A stretch of 6,795 nucleotides of DNA from Methylovirgula sp. (GTDB lineage Bacteria; Pseudomonadota; Alphaproteobacteria; Rhizobiales; Beijerinckiaceae): assembly GCA_030040215.1 (NCBI GenBank), contig JASHUD010000064.1:1-6795 (forward strand). The letters run 5' to 3'. Positions 1-6,532 of this stretch are shown here, in pieces. The translations under genes and the position numbers were made by a program. A model generated the notes under the pieces. That model saw only the letters and a list, made by a program, of their open reading frames with translations. It ran no database searches and was not told where the DNA came from. Each line of letters starts with the position of its first letter. Positions within the stretch are counted from its first letter, which is position 1.

Positions 1-344
1 GAAAGCCGCATGGCGCGCACCATCAGCGGAAATCCCATCACCGCGCAGGCGAGCGCCGCGCCGGTCCAGTGAAACGAAAGCACGATGCCGAGATGGGCGA
101 GCGCCGCGCCGAAAATGCCGCGCCGTCCGAAGGCGATCAGCAGCACGTAGCCGGTGACCACCGGCGGCAGCACCAGCGGCAGATAGAGCAGCGCGGCAAG
201 CAGTGTCTTGCCGGGAAAGCGCCAGCGCGCCAGCGCATAGGCGACGAACACGCCGAACGGCAGGCTGGCGAGCGTCGCGACCACCGCGATGCGCAGCGAC
301 AGCAGAACCGCGGTCCATTCGGCGGGCGAGAGAAAATCGGCCAA
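1..344 (-). CDS. modB: Molybdate ABC transporter permease ModB, N-terminal part (cut by window edge)
   Basis: This is the inner-membrane permease of a molybdate importer, which would work with a periplasmic ModA and an ATPase ModC. Translating the minus strand gives 114 residues with no stop. The family block LPLVLPPVVTGY is at about residues 55-66, followed by FGRRG (72-76) and FPLMVRA (105-111). These match the ModB pattern, and the arrangement aligns closely with E. coli ModB as I recall it. Hydrophobic segments are near residues 11-38, 48-71 and 84-108. The start chosen is TTG at 344, because the family's conserved Glu-Trp then falls at residues 9-10, as expected for the N-terminus. A weak GAGA lies 8-9 bases upstream. 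No ATG or GTG occurs in frame nearby. The frame stays open upstream into murB, so another TTG at 404 is possible. The permease identity is firm. The molybdate substrate is inferred from similarity, and sulfate/tungstate-type relatives are the main alternative. No modA lies directly upstream. Confidence 0.85.
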   Translation of the reverse strand, partial: MADFLSPAEWTAVLLSLRIAVVATLASLPFGVFVAYALARWRFPGKTLLAALLYLPLVLPPVVTGYVLLIAFGRRGIFGAALAHLGIVLSFHWTGAALACAVMGFPLMVRAMRL

Positions 345-441
345 TGCTATATTCTCGCGGGTATGGCTTGGCTTCTGTGCCCAACCACGAAACGTGTCAA
401 GCAACGGCGCCCACGCCTTCTCCGTGTGGAGGGTTTGCGTC
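345..441 (-). other. murB-modB intergenic gap
   Basis: These 97 bases separate the murB stop (TAA) from the proposed modB start. I see no terminator: there is a 4-bp stem (CACG/CGTG around three bases) but no T-run. A perfect TTGACA occurs at 400-395 on the minus strand, but no acceptable -10 box lies 16-18 bases downstream, so I do not call a promoter. The modB reading frame is open throughout, so part of this gap could be coding if an upstream TTG is used. Confidence 0.5.
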
Positions 442-1365
442 TTAGGTAGGCTGCGCCTGCCCCACCCGCTCGATCTCCCATTCGAGCTTGATGCCGCTCG
501 TCTCGAAGACGCGAGCGCGGACTTCTTCGCCGAGCGCTTCGATGTCAGCCGCGCTTGCATGTCCGCGGTTGATGAGGAAATTGCAGTGCAATTCGGAGAC
601 CTGCGCGTCGCCGACGATGAGCCCGCGGCAGCCGGCTTGATCGATCAATTCCCAAGCTTTGTGGCCTGCGGGGTTCTTGAAGGTCGAGCCGCCGGTGCGT
701 GCGCTGACCGGCTGGCTTTCCTGCCGCGCCTGTGTGATCTCTTCCATCTCCGCTTGGATCGCGGCGGGATCGCCACGCCGCCCGGCAAAGCGCGCGGAGG
801 TGAAGATCACATCGGCCGCTACCGCGCAACGGCGATACGCGAAGCCCATTGCGGCATTCGGAAAACTGCGCAGATTGCCGGCGCGATCGACGCCGCGACA
901 GGAGACGAGCACGTCTTTCGTCTCGGCGCCGTAGGCCCCCCCGTTCATCCGCAGCGCGCCGCCGACCGTGCCGGGAATGCCACGGTAGAAGGCAAGTCCG
1001 GCAACGCCCGCTTCCGCCGCGGCTTGCGCCAGTTTGACGTCGAGTACGCCGGCGCCGGCGTCGATCTGCGTTTGATCGACGCGAATTGCGAAGAATCCTC
1101 GCCCTAGCCTGATGACGATTCCCGGAATGCCTGCATCGCGCACCAGAAGATTGGAGCCGACTCCGACCGGCAGAACGGGAAGCGCCGGATCGAGTCGGCC
1201 CAAGAAATAAGCCAGGTCCTGTTCGTCGGCGGGGCTGAACAGAACTTGCGCGGCGCCGCCGGTGCGAAACCAGGCCAAGTCCGCCATGCGGACGTTGGCC
1301 TCACATCGGCCGCGCAACTGCGGCATCGCTGCTCGCAGCGCAGGGATAAGGTCAGGAAAAGTCAT
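442..1365 (-). CDS. murB: UDP-N-acetylenolpyruvoylglucosamine reductase MurB
   Basis: MurB is a cytoplasmic FAD enzyme that uses NADPH to reduce the enolpyruvyl group of UDP-GlcNAc-enolpyruvate to UDP-MurNAc, the second committed step of peptidoglycan synthesis. With the ATG at 1365 it has 307 residues. Visible motifs are RTGG (34-37), the FAD-binding GVGSNLLVRD (68-77), GIPGTVGGALRMNGGAYG (129-146) and RTGGSTFKNP (223-232), in which Ser227 is the expected proton donor. The C-terminal LEWEIERVG follows, with Glu297 the expected catalytic Glu. The length of about 300 residues fits the shorter type II MurB class. A GTG at 1383 would add six residues (MPGRAR), but it lies inside a palindromic repeat, and the family N-terminus normally begins MTFPD or similar, so ATG 1365 is preferred. 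No clear Shine-Dalgarno precedes it: the only GGGAAAG lies in the loop region of a hairpin. It is the last cell-wall gene of this cluster. Confidence 0.96.
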   Translation of the reverse strand: MTFPDLIPALRAAMPQLRGRCEANVRMADLAWFRTGGAAQVLFSPADEQDLAYFLGRLDPALPVLPVGVGSNLLVRDAGIPGIVIRLGRGFFAIRVDQTQIDAGAGVLDVKLAQAAAEAGVAGLAFYRGIPGTVGGALRMNGGAYGAETKDVLVSCRGVDRAGNLRSFPNAAMGFAYRRCAVAADVIFTSARFAGRRGDPAAIQAEMEEITQARQESQPVSARTGGSTFKNPAGHKAWELIDQAGCRGLIVGDAQVSELHCNFLINRGHASAADIEALGEEVRARVFETSGIKLEWEIERVGQAQPT

Positions 1366-1367
1366 GC

Positions 1368-1475
1368 GAGCGCGGCCGGGCACTTTCCCGGCCGGAGCGA
1401 GGCGAAGAGCCGGGATCCGGTTCTGGACACCGGATCATCGCTCGCTCCGCGAACTCGTCCGGGGAAGTCGCGCTC
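1368..1475. repeat. Nested palindromic element filling the murC-murB spacer
   Basis: Four pairs of inverted arms are nested around one centre. GAGCGCG (1368-1374) pairs with CGCGCTC (1469-1475). TTCCCGG (1385-1391) pairs with CCGGGGAA (1459-1466), with one bulged base. GGAGCGAG (1394-1401) pairs with CTCGCTCC (1441-1448). GATCCGGT (1414-1421) pairs with ACCGGATC (1429-1436) around a 7-base loop. The whole spacer could therefore fold as one interrupted hairpin in the transcript. The style (CCGGGATCC core flanked by CCGGG arms) resembles the palindromic intergenic repeats that are common in alphaproteobacterial genomes. That comparison is from memory, and no second copy is present in this window. 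There is no T-run, so an intrinsic terminator is unlikely. Confidence 0.65.
1374..1393 (-). promoter_or_regulatory. Hairpin just upstream of the murB start codon
   Basis: GGCCGGG (1374-1380) and CCCGGCC (1387-1393) form a perfect 7-bp GC-only stem with a 6-base loop. In the mRNA the stem ends eight bases before the murB ATG. The only purine-rich stretch that could act as a Shine-Dalgarno, GGGAAAG, is partly in the 5' arm and partly in the loop. This local fold competes with the longer palindrome. A role in murB translation is an inference. Confidence 0.5.
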
Positions 1476-1483
1476 ATACCTCA

Positions 1484-2893
1484 TCATCTCCTATCGCCCG
1501 CCGCCAATTGCCCAGGCAGCGCGTAGGCCCAGTGGGTGATGTTGCCGGCGCCGAGAAAAACGACGTAATCACCGGGCTTGGCAAGATCGCGCAACAGGCC
1601 CGGCAGCTCTTGCGGGCGCGATAAAGCGAGCGCCTGGCGATGTCCATGCGCCTTCAGGGCGGCGACGAGGCTGTCGCGATCGGCGCCCGCGATCGGCGCC
1701 TCGCCGGCCGGATAGACGTCGGCGACGATCACCGTGTCGGCGTCGTTGAAACAGGTCGCAAATTCATTGAAGAGCGAGGAAAGCCGCGTATAGCGGTGCG
1801 GCTGCATGACGGCGACCACTTGCCCTTTCGTCGAGGCGCGCGCGGCGCGCAGCACAGCGGCGATTTCGACCGGATGGTGCGCGTAATCGTCGAAAATATG
1901 CACGCCGTTCCATTCGCCGGTCGGTGTGAAGCGGCGCTTGACGCCGCCGAAATTCGCCAGCGCGCCGCGTACCGCCGCGGCGTCGATGCCAAGTTCGTGT
2001 GCGACGGCAATCGCCGCGGTGGCGTTGAGCGCATTGTGGTGGCCGGGCATCGGCAAGCGCATATCCTCGAAGCGGATCTCCGCGCCACTCTTGCGGTCGC
2101 GCATCACCACGCTAAACCGCGATTTCCCGTCGGCGAGATCGACATCGACGAGGCGCGCGTCGGCCTGCGGGTTCTCGCCGTAGGTGATGATGCGCCGATC
2201 CTCGATCCGGCCGACCAGTTCCTGCACCGTCGGATGATCGAGACACATCACCGCGAAGCCGTAGAAGGGAATATTCTCGACGAAGGCGCGAAACGCCTCC
2301 TTGATCGCCTCGAACGTCTCGAAATGATCGAGATGCTCGGGATCGATGTTGGTGACGACCGCGATGTCGGCCGGCAATTTCAGGAACGTGCCGTCGCTCT
2401 CGTCGGCTTCGACGACCATGAAATCGCCGGTGCCGAGCCGCGCGTTCGTCCCGTAGGCGTTGACGATCCCGCCGTTGATCACCGTCGGATCGAACTTGCC
2501 GGCTTCGAGCAGCAACGCGATCAAGGAGGTGGTCGTGGTCTTGCCATGTGTGCCGGCAATCGCCACGCATTGTTTCAAGCGCATCAGTTCGGCGAGCATT
2601 TCGGCGCGGCGCACGACCGGCAGGCGGCGCTCGCGCGCCGCTTTCACTTCCGGATTGTCGCGTTTGATGGCGGTCGAAACGACGACGACTTCGGCGGCGC
2701 CGAGATGGGCGGCGTCGTGGCCGACGGCAATCTTGGCGCCTTTGGCGCGCAACCGCAGCACGTTAGCGTTCTCGCTGAGGTCGGAGCCCTGCACGCGATA
2801 ACCGAGGTTCATCAGAACTTCGGCTATGCCCGACATGCCGATACCGCCGATGCCGACGAAATGAATGGGACCGAGTTCGCGCGGCAGTTTCAT
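1484..2893 (-). CDS. murC: UDP-N-acetylmuramate--L-alanine ligase MurC
   Basis: MurC is the cytoplasmic ATP-dependent ligase that adds L-alanine to UDP-MurNAc, the first step of stem-peptide assembly. From the ATG at 2893 it has 469 residues, normal for the family. The N-terminal Rossmann domain carries GIGGIGMSG (14-22). The central ATPase domain has AGTHGKTTT (113-121, P-loop Lys118), EADESDGTF (162-170), NIDPEHLDHF (182-191) and GHHNALNATAA (284-294). The C-terminal domain has FDDYAHHP (334-341), QPHRYTR (364-370) and FLGAGNI (446-452). The frame is open for 49 more codons upstream, to 3040, but that part is Arg-rich, lies inside murG and lacks family similarity. The ATG at 2893 sits immediately before the conserved N-terminus, overlaps the murG stop as ATGA, and has AAAGGTGG just upstream. 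Translation is probably coupled to murG. The stop is followed by a 118-bp spacer before murB, unlike the tight junctions upstream. Confidence 0.97.
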   Translation of the reverse strand: MKLPRELGPIHFVGIGGIGMSGIAEVLMNLGYRVQGSDLSENANVLRLRAKGAKIAVGHDAAHLGAAEVVVVSTAIKRDNPEVKAARERRLPVVRRAEMLAELMRLKQCVAIAGTHGKTTTTSLIALLLEAGKFDPTVINGGIVNAYGTNARLGTGDFMVVEADESDGTFLKLPADIAVVTNIDPEHLDHFETFEAIKEAFRAFVENIPFYGFAVMCLDHPTVQELVGRIEDRRIITYGENPQADARLVDVDLADGKSRFSVVMRDRKSGAEIRFEDMRLPMPGHHNALNATAAIAVAHELGIDAAAVRGALANFGGVKRRFTPTGEWNGVHIFDDYAHHPVEIAAVLRAARASTKGQVVAVMQPHRYTRLSSLFNEFATCFNDADTVIVADVYPAGEAPIAGADRDSLVAALKAHGHRQALALSRPQELPGLLRDLAKPGDYVVFLGAGNITHWAYALPGQLAAGDRR

Positions 2894-3987
2894 GAGCCAC
2901 CTTTCCGACGCGCCAGATCGACGACCAGATCGGCGAGCCTCTCCGCGGCGTTGGCGATGCCGGCGCCGCGCGCCAGAGCGGCGCGGCGGCGCAGCGCGGC
3001 GCGATCGTCCATCGCCGCGGCGAGCGTCGCGGCGAGCCATTGCGGCGTAAACTCCGGCTGCGCCACGACGTCGGCCACGCCGAGCGCGCCGAGTTCTTCG
3101 GCGTTCGCGGCCTGGTCCTGATCGAGCGCATGCGGAAACGGTACCAGAATTGCGGGTCTCCCGATGGCGGCAAGTTCGGCCACGCTCGATGCGCCTGCCC
3201 TGCCGATTACCAAATGCGCCGCTGCCATGCGGCTTGGCAAATCCGCAAAAAACGGCAGGACTTCGGCGGGGACGCCAAGATCCGCATACGCCTTGCGAAC
3301 GCGCGCCACATCCTCACCACGCGCCTGCTGAGTAATTTGCAAATCGGGGCGCGCCGCTTCCGGCAAGAGAGCGACGGCGGCGGGGACAATATCGGCCATG
3401 ATTCTCGCACCTTGCGAGCCGCCGATGACCAGCAGCCGGAATGCGTTGTCCTCCGGATAAGGGCGGCTAGCCGCCGCAACGACGCTGGGGCGCAAGGGAT
3501 TGCCGGTGTGAATGGTGCGAATTCCCGGGCGGATGCCCTTGAGGGTCGCAAATCCGGTGGCCACCGCATCGACGCGGCCGGCAAGAAAGCGGTTGGCGCG
3601 GCCGATCACCGCGTTCTGCTCGTGAAGGAGCGTAGGAATGCCAAGCAAGGAGGCGGCGAGAACCGGCGGAACCGTGGGATAGCCGCCAAATCCGACGACG
3701 ACGGCGGGCCGTAGCCGGCGCAGGAGCCGCAACGACGCTAGAGTCCCGGCGAGCAACGTCGCGATGGCTTTGCCGCGCGCCAGCAATGTGCCGCCGCTCG
3801 GCGTCGCCGCGGCGATCTGGTGAACGGCGGTCGCCGGAAACGCGCCGCTGTACGCCCTGGCTCGCACGTCGGTGGCGAGCTCGACGCCGATACCGCGCGC
3901 TTGCAGCGCGGCGCTGAGCGCCTCGGCTGGAAATAGATGTCCGCCGGTGCCGCCCGCCGCGATGAGGACCGGGCCGGCCAAGATCAT
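2890..3987 (-). CDS. murG: UDP-GlcNAc:lipid I GlcNAc transferase MurG
   Basis: MurG is a GT28-family, GT-B-fold glycosyltransferase on the cytoplasmic face of the inner membrane. It adds GlcNAc from UDP-GlcNAc to lipid I to make lipid II. The protein has 365 residues, the usual length. The N-terminal domain shows GGTGGHLFPAEAL (12-24), the acceptor-side loop VVGFGGYPTVPP (97-108) and HEQNAVIGRANR (122-133). The inter-domain TGNPLR (161-166) follows. The C-terminal UDP-GlcNAc domain has VIGGSQGA (187-194), RAGASSVAEL (263-272) and PHALDQDQAANA (285-296). The start ATG overlaps the ftsW stop as ATGA, with a GGAG five bases upstream. The stop overlaps the murC ATG in the same way. No key motif is missing. 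Confidence 0.97.
   Translation of the reverse strand: MILAGPVLIAAGGTGGHLFPAEALSAALQARGIGVELATDVRARAYSGAFPATAVHQIAAATPSGGTLLARGKAIATLLAGTLASLRLLRRLRPAVVVGFGGYPTVPPVLAASLLGIPTLLHEQNAVIGRANRFLAGRVDAVATGFATLKGIRPGIRTIHTGNPLRPSVVAAASRPYPEDNAFRLLVIGGSQGARIMADIVPAAVALLPEAARPDLQITQQARGEDVARVRKAYADLGVPAEVLPFFADLPSRMAAAHLVIGRAGASSVAELAAIGRPAILVPFPHALDQDQAANAEELGALGVADVVAQPEFTPQWLAATLAAAMDDRAALRRRAALARGAGIANAAERLADLVVDLARRKGGS
2897..2906 (-). promoter_or_regulatory. Ribosome binding site of murC
   Basis: GGAAAGGTGG ends three bases before the ATG at 2893, inside the last codons of murG. It supports this ATG over the longer upstream frame and fits translational coupling with murG. Confidence 0.6.
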
Positions 3988-5123
3988 GCCGGCTCCGTCT
4001 CGGACTGCGTAAAGAGGATCTCGGCACGCGGCCGTTTACGGATCACGGCGGCGAAGAACCCCATGCCGAGTGCCAACGAAATCAGCGACGAGCCGCCATA
4101 GGAGATGAACGGCAAGGTCATGCCCTTGGCGGGGATCAAGTGAAGATTGACCGCCATGTTGATGGCGCTCTGCATGCCGAAAAGCATGATGAGCCCGGCA
4201 GCCGCCAGACGGCAAAAGGGATCTTCGTTGCGCCCCGCGCTCACCAGGCCGCGCACGACAATGAACGCAAACACCGCGACCAGCGCGAGGCAGGCGACGA
4301 TGCCGAATTCTTCGCCGGTCACCGCGAAGATGAAATCGGTATGCGCATCGGGAAGAATGCGCTTGACGGTCCCCTCGCCCGGCCCTTTGCCGAACCACCC
4401 GCCGGCGAAGAAACTGTCGAGCGCGGTGTCGATCTGGAATGTGTCGACCACCCCGCCGCTGGTGCCCGGGTCGATGAATTTCAAGATCCGCCCGCGCACG
4501 TGCGGCACCAATTTAAAGGCGAGCAGCATCCCGCTGAGGCCGATGCTGCCGAGACCCGCAACCCAGATCCAGCGCAGCCCGGCAATGAAGAACAGCCCCA
4601 CCCAGACGAGCGAGACGAGCATCGTCTGACCGAAGTCGGGTTGCAGGATGAGCGGCACGATCGCCGCCGGCAGGAGCAGGAATGCGATGAAATTCCCCGG
4701 CATCTCGCGTTTCGCGCCTTCTGCGAAGGCCCAGGCAACCAGGATGACGAAGCTGGGCTTCAGAAACTCCGAAGGCTGAATGCCGAAGATCCACCGCCGC
4801 GCGCCCTTTATTTCGGCTCCATAGAGAAGCGCCGCGATGATCAACGCCAGCGAGACCGAAAAAACGACGAGCGCGGTGCGCCGCACGTGGCGCGGAGAAA
4901 GAAACGATGCCGCGAGAAACACGGCGATCGACGGAATGAGAAAGAGCACCTGCTTATGCACGAAATGGAAGGTCGGCAGGCCGAGCCGTTCCGCGACCGG
5001 CGGGCTCGCCGCCATGGTGAGCACCAACCCGAACACCGTCAGGGCGCTCAACGCCGCGATCAGCGAGCGGTCGATCGTCCACCACCAATTGGCCAGGGCC
5101 GAGCGTTCGAGCCGCGACAGCAT
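3984..5123 (-). CDS. ftsW: Septal peptidoglycan glycosyltransferase FtsW (SEDS family)
   Basis: FtsW is the polytopic inner-membrane SEDS polymerase of the divisome. It polymerises lipid II into septal glycan strands together with its class B PBP partner, FtsI. From the ATG at 5123 it has 379 residues with about ten hydrophobic segments. SEDS landmarks are KGARRWI (106-112), QPSEFLKP (116-123), LQPDFGQTML (160-169), LPDAHTDFIFA (257-267) and GMTLPFISYGGSSL (334-347). Asp263 in HTDF corresponds, by position, to the extracellular-loop Asp that is essential in the family. The N-terminus (MLSRLER, then a WWW cluster at 13-15) is of the kind seen in Rhizobiales FtsW. An open extension of 66 codons to 5321 is polar, lies inside murD and was rejected. 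The strong AAGGAGG before the ATG at 5123 decides the start. FtsW rather than RodA is chosen because of the murD/murG neighbours. Confidence 0.96.
   Translation of the reverse strand: MLSRLERSALANWWWTIDRSLIAALSALTVFGLVLTMAASPPVAERLGLPTFHFVHKQVLFLIPSIAVFLAASFLSPRHVRRTALVVFSVSLALIIAALLYGAEIKGARRWIFGIQPSEFLKPSFVILVAWAFAEGAKREMPGNFIAFLLLPAAIVPLILQPDFGQTMLVSLVWVGLFFIAGLRWIWVAGLGSIGLSGMLLAFKLVPHVRGRILKFIDPGTSGGVVDTFQIDTALDSFFAGGWFGKGPGEGTVKRILPDAHTDFIFAVTGEEFGIVACLALVAVFAFIVVRGLVSAGRNEDPFCRLAAAGLIMLFGMQSAINMAVNLHLIPAKGMTLPFISYGGSSLISLALGMGFFAAVIRKRPRAEILFTQSETEPA
3993..3996 (-). promoter_or_regulatory. Ribosome binding site of murG
   Basis: GGAG lies five bases before the murG ATG, within the last codons of ftsW. 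It supports the start that overlaps the ftsW stop. Confidence 0.5.
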
Positions 5124-5128
5124 TGCCC

Positions 5129-5135
5129 CCTCCTT
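5129..5135 (-). promoter_or_regulatory. Strong Shine-Dalgarno of ftsW
   Basis: AAGGAGG lies five bases before the ftsW ATG at 5123. Its first A is the last base of the murD stop codon. It is the strongest ribosome binding site in the window, and it settles the ftsW start against the in-frame ATG at 5321. Confidence 0.8.
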
Positions 5136-6532
5136 CAGGCCCTGGGCCGTTCCGCGATCTTGGCGAGCGCCAGTTCGCGAAACTTGTCGCCGCGCTTCTC
5201 GAAATCCGAGAATTGATCGAAGGAAGCGCAGGCCGGCGAGAGAAGGACGATGGGGGTTTTCGTCATGCTTTTTTCCGCATCCCGAGTCGCGGCATCGACC
5301 GCTTTGTCGAGCGTGCCGCAAAATTCATAAGGAATCGCTTCACCGATGGTCCGAGCGAAGGCCTCGGCCGCCTCCCCCACCAGGTAGGCCTTGACGACCT
5401 TCGAAAAGAGCGGCTTGAGGGGCTCGATCCCACCCTGTTTGGCGCGGCCCCCGAGGATCCAATAGACATCGGTGAGGCTGAGCAGCGCCTTTTCTGCCGC
5501 ATCCGCGTTGGTGGCCTTGGAATCGTTGATGTAGAGCACCTTGCCGCGCCGGCCGACCTCTTCCAGCCGATGCGGCAGTCCAGGAAAGCTTGCCAACCCC
5601 TTTTGGACGGTTTCCACGTCGAAGCCGCGCGGCCCGAGCGCGGCGACAGCCGCGGCGGCATTCTGGCCGTTGTGCCGCCCGCGCAGGGACGCGATGCCGG
5701 CAAGATCGGCGATCGGCGACGAGCGGCCGGCCGTACGGCGCACCAGCCGCGTTCCCTCCAGCACGATCCCGTCTGGAATTGTCGGCTGGGTGATCGAGGC
5801 GAAGGTGATCGGCCCGCCGGCTTTCCGCAATCGCTCGGCAATCGCCGCCGAGATCGCATCGTCGATGCAGACCACGGCATGCTCGGCTTGCGCTACCAGC
5901 CGCTCTTTGATCGCCGCGTAGTTCTGCATATTGCCGTGGCGGTCGAGATGATCGGGCGTAACGTTGAGGAGCACGCCGTAGGAAGCGTTGAGCGAGGGCG
6001 CGAGATCGATCTGAAACGAGGAACATTCGACGACGTGGACGCGGCCCGGACCCGGCGGGGAAAGGGCTAGGATAGGCGTGCCGATATTGCCCCCGACCTC
6101 GGCCTCGTAACCGAACGAACGGTAGAGATGCGCGACAAGCGCCGTGGTCGTCGATTTGCCGTTCGTGCCGGTGATCGCGACGAACAACGATTGCGGGGCG
6201 ATCTTGGCGCGTTCGCGGCAGAAGAGCTCGATGTCGCCGATAATTTCGACTCCCGCCTGGCGCGCTTTGACGACGATCCAATGTGGAGCCGGATGGGTGA
6301 GCGGCACGCCGGGCGCGAGAACGAGAGAATCGAAGCCGGCGAGATCTTCGATTTGCAGATCTTTGAGCCTAAGTCCCATCGCGGCCGCCTTGTCGCGCCC
6401 GTTTTGCTGATCGTCCCAGACCGCCACGTCGGCGCCGCCTTCGAGCAGCGCCGCGGCGCTAATGCGTCCCGAGGCCCCGAGTCCGAACACGGCGACCTTC
6501 TTGCCGGCAAAGGAAGTGATCGGCGTCATCAT
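5135..6532 (-). CDS. murD: UDP-N-acetylmuramoyl-L-alanine--D-glutamate ligase MurD
   Basis: MurD is the cytoplasmic ATP-dependent ligase that adds D-glutamate to UDP-MurNAc-L-Ala. The 465-residue length is normal. The N-terminal domain has the glycine-rich FGLGASG (16-22). The central domain has the P-loop TGTNGKSTTT (121-130), ECSSFQ (169-174), NVTPDHLDRH (190-199) and YAAIKERL (205-212). Lys209 in that last block is, by alignment from memory, the likely carbamylated Lys. RHNGQNAAAA (286-295) follows. The C-terminal domain has PHRLE (320-324), NDSKATN (336-342) and SPACASFDQF (432-441). Two adjacent ATGs compete for the start. The one at 6532 overlaps the mraY stop as ATGA. The one at 6529 overlaps it by one base and gives the family-typical MTPITSF N-terminus. 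No strong ribosome binding site separates them. The stop is 11 bp before ftsW. Confidence 0.97.
   Translation of the reverse strand: MMTPITSFAGKKVAVFGLGASGRISAAALLEGGADVAVWDDQQNGRDKAAAMGLRLKDLQIEDLAGFDSLVLAPGVPLTHPAPHWIVVKARQAGVEIIGDIELFCRERAKIAPQSLFVAITGTNGKSTTTALVAHLYRSFGYEAEVGGNIGTPILALSPPGPGRVHVVECSSFQIDLAPSLNASYGVLLNVTPDHLDRHGNMQNYAAIKERLVAQAEHAVVCIDDAISAAIAERLRKAGGPITFASITQPTIPDGIVLEGTRLVRRTAGRSSPIADLAGIASLRGRHNGQNAAAAVAALGPRGFDVETVQKGLASFPGLPHRLEEVGRRGKVLYINDSKATNADAAEKALLSLTDVYWILGGRAKQGGIEPLKPLFSKVVKAYLVGEAAEAFARTIGEAIPYEFCGTLDKAVDAATRDAEKSMTKTPIVLLSPACASFDQFSDFEKRGDKFRELALAKIAERPRA

Larger units (their letters stand above)
1362..1487 (-). other. 41-codon open frame bridging murC and murB (doubtful gene)
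   Basis: An ATG at 1487 overlaps the murC stop (TGA at 1486-1484). The frame runs 41 codons, and its own TGA (1364-1362) overlaps the murB ATG (1365-1363), so the two genes are linked by stop/start fusions at both ends. An AGGAG lies directly against the first ATG and three bases from a second in-frame ATG, which is too close for good initiation. The peptide is Arg/Pro/Gly-rich and almost wholly encoded by the palindromic repeat, with no recognisable domain. A second frame of the same length starts at ATG 1477, with AGGAG ten bases upstream, and ends at 1352 inside murB. Either may be chance or a translational relay; I do not call a protein. Confidence 0.15.

Noticed and set aside
346..400. 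Possible modB promoter: TTGACA at 400-395 and TATAGC at 351-346, minus strand
   Set aside because: The two boxes are 43 bases apart, no -10-like hexamer lies at the proper distance from TTGACA, and TATAGC is too close to the start codon.
289..1107. Plus-strand open frame of 272 codons opposite murB and modB
   Set aside because: It spans two genes on the other strand and the gap between them, so it is a compositional artefact.
1366..1383. GTG start that would lengthen MurB by six residues
   Set aside because: The added residues are encoded by the palindromic element, and the MurB family N-terminus matches the ATG at 1365.
1374..1393. Intrinsic terminator between murC and murB
   Set aside because: The stem is GC-rich but no T-run follows it on either strand, and murB continues immediately downstream.
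2894..3040. 49-codon N-terminal extension of murC
   Set aside because: The extension is Arg-rich, lies wholly inside murG, and has no family similarity; the ATG at 2893 has a ribosome site and the expected N-terminus.
1640..3121. Plus-strand open frame of 493 codons opposite murC and the end of murG
   Set aside because: It is antisense to an intact, motif-complete murC; its composition (many Arg, Asp, His, Gly) is typical of a mirror frame in GC-rich coding DNA, and no domain is recognisable.
4140..5216. Plus-strand open frame of 358 codons opposite ftsW
   Set aside because: It is a highly charged Arg/Glu/His-rich sequence that mirrors the hydrophobic codons of ftsW, so it is a shadow frame.
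5124..5321. 66-codon N-terminal extension of ftsW
   Set aside because: It is polar and lies inside murD; AAGGAGG placed just before the ATG at 5123 marks the real start.
5123..6070. Plus-strand open frame of 315 codons opposite murD
   Set aside because: It is antisense to a complete murD and has no recognisable motif or ribosome site that I could see.
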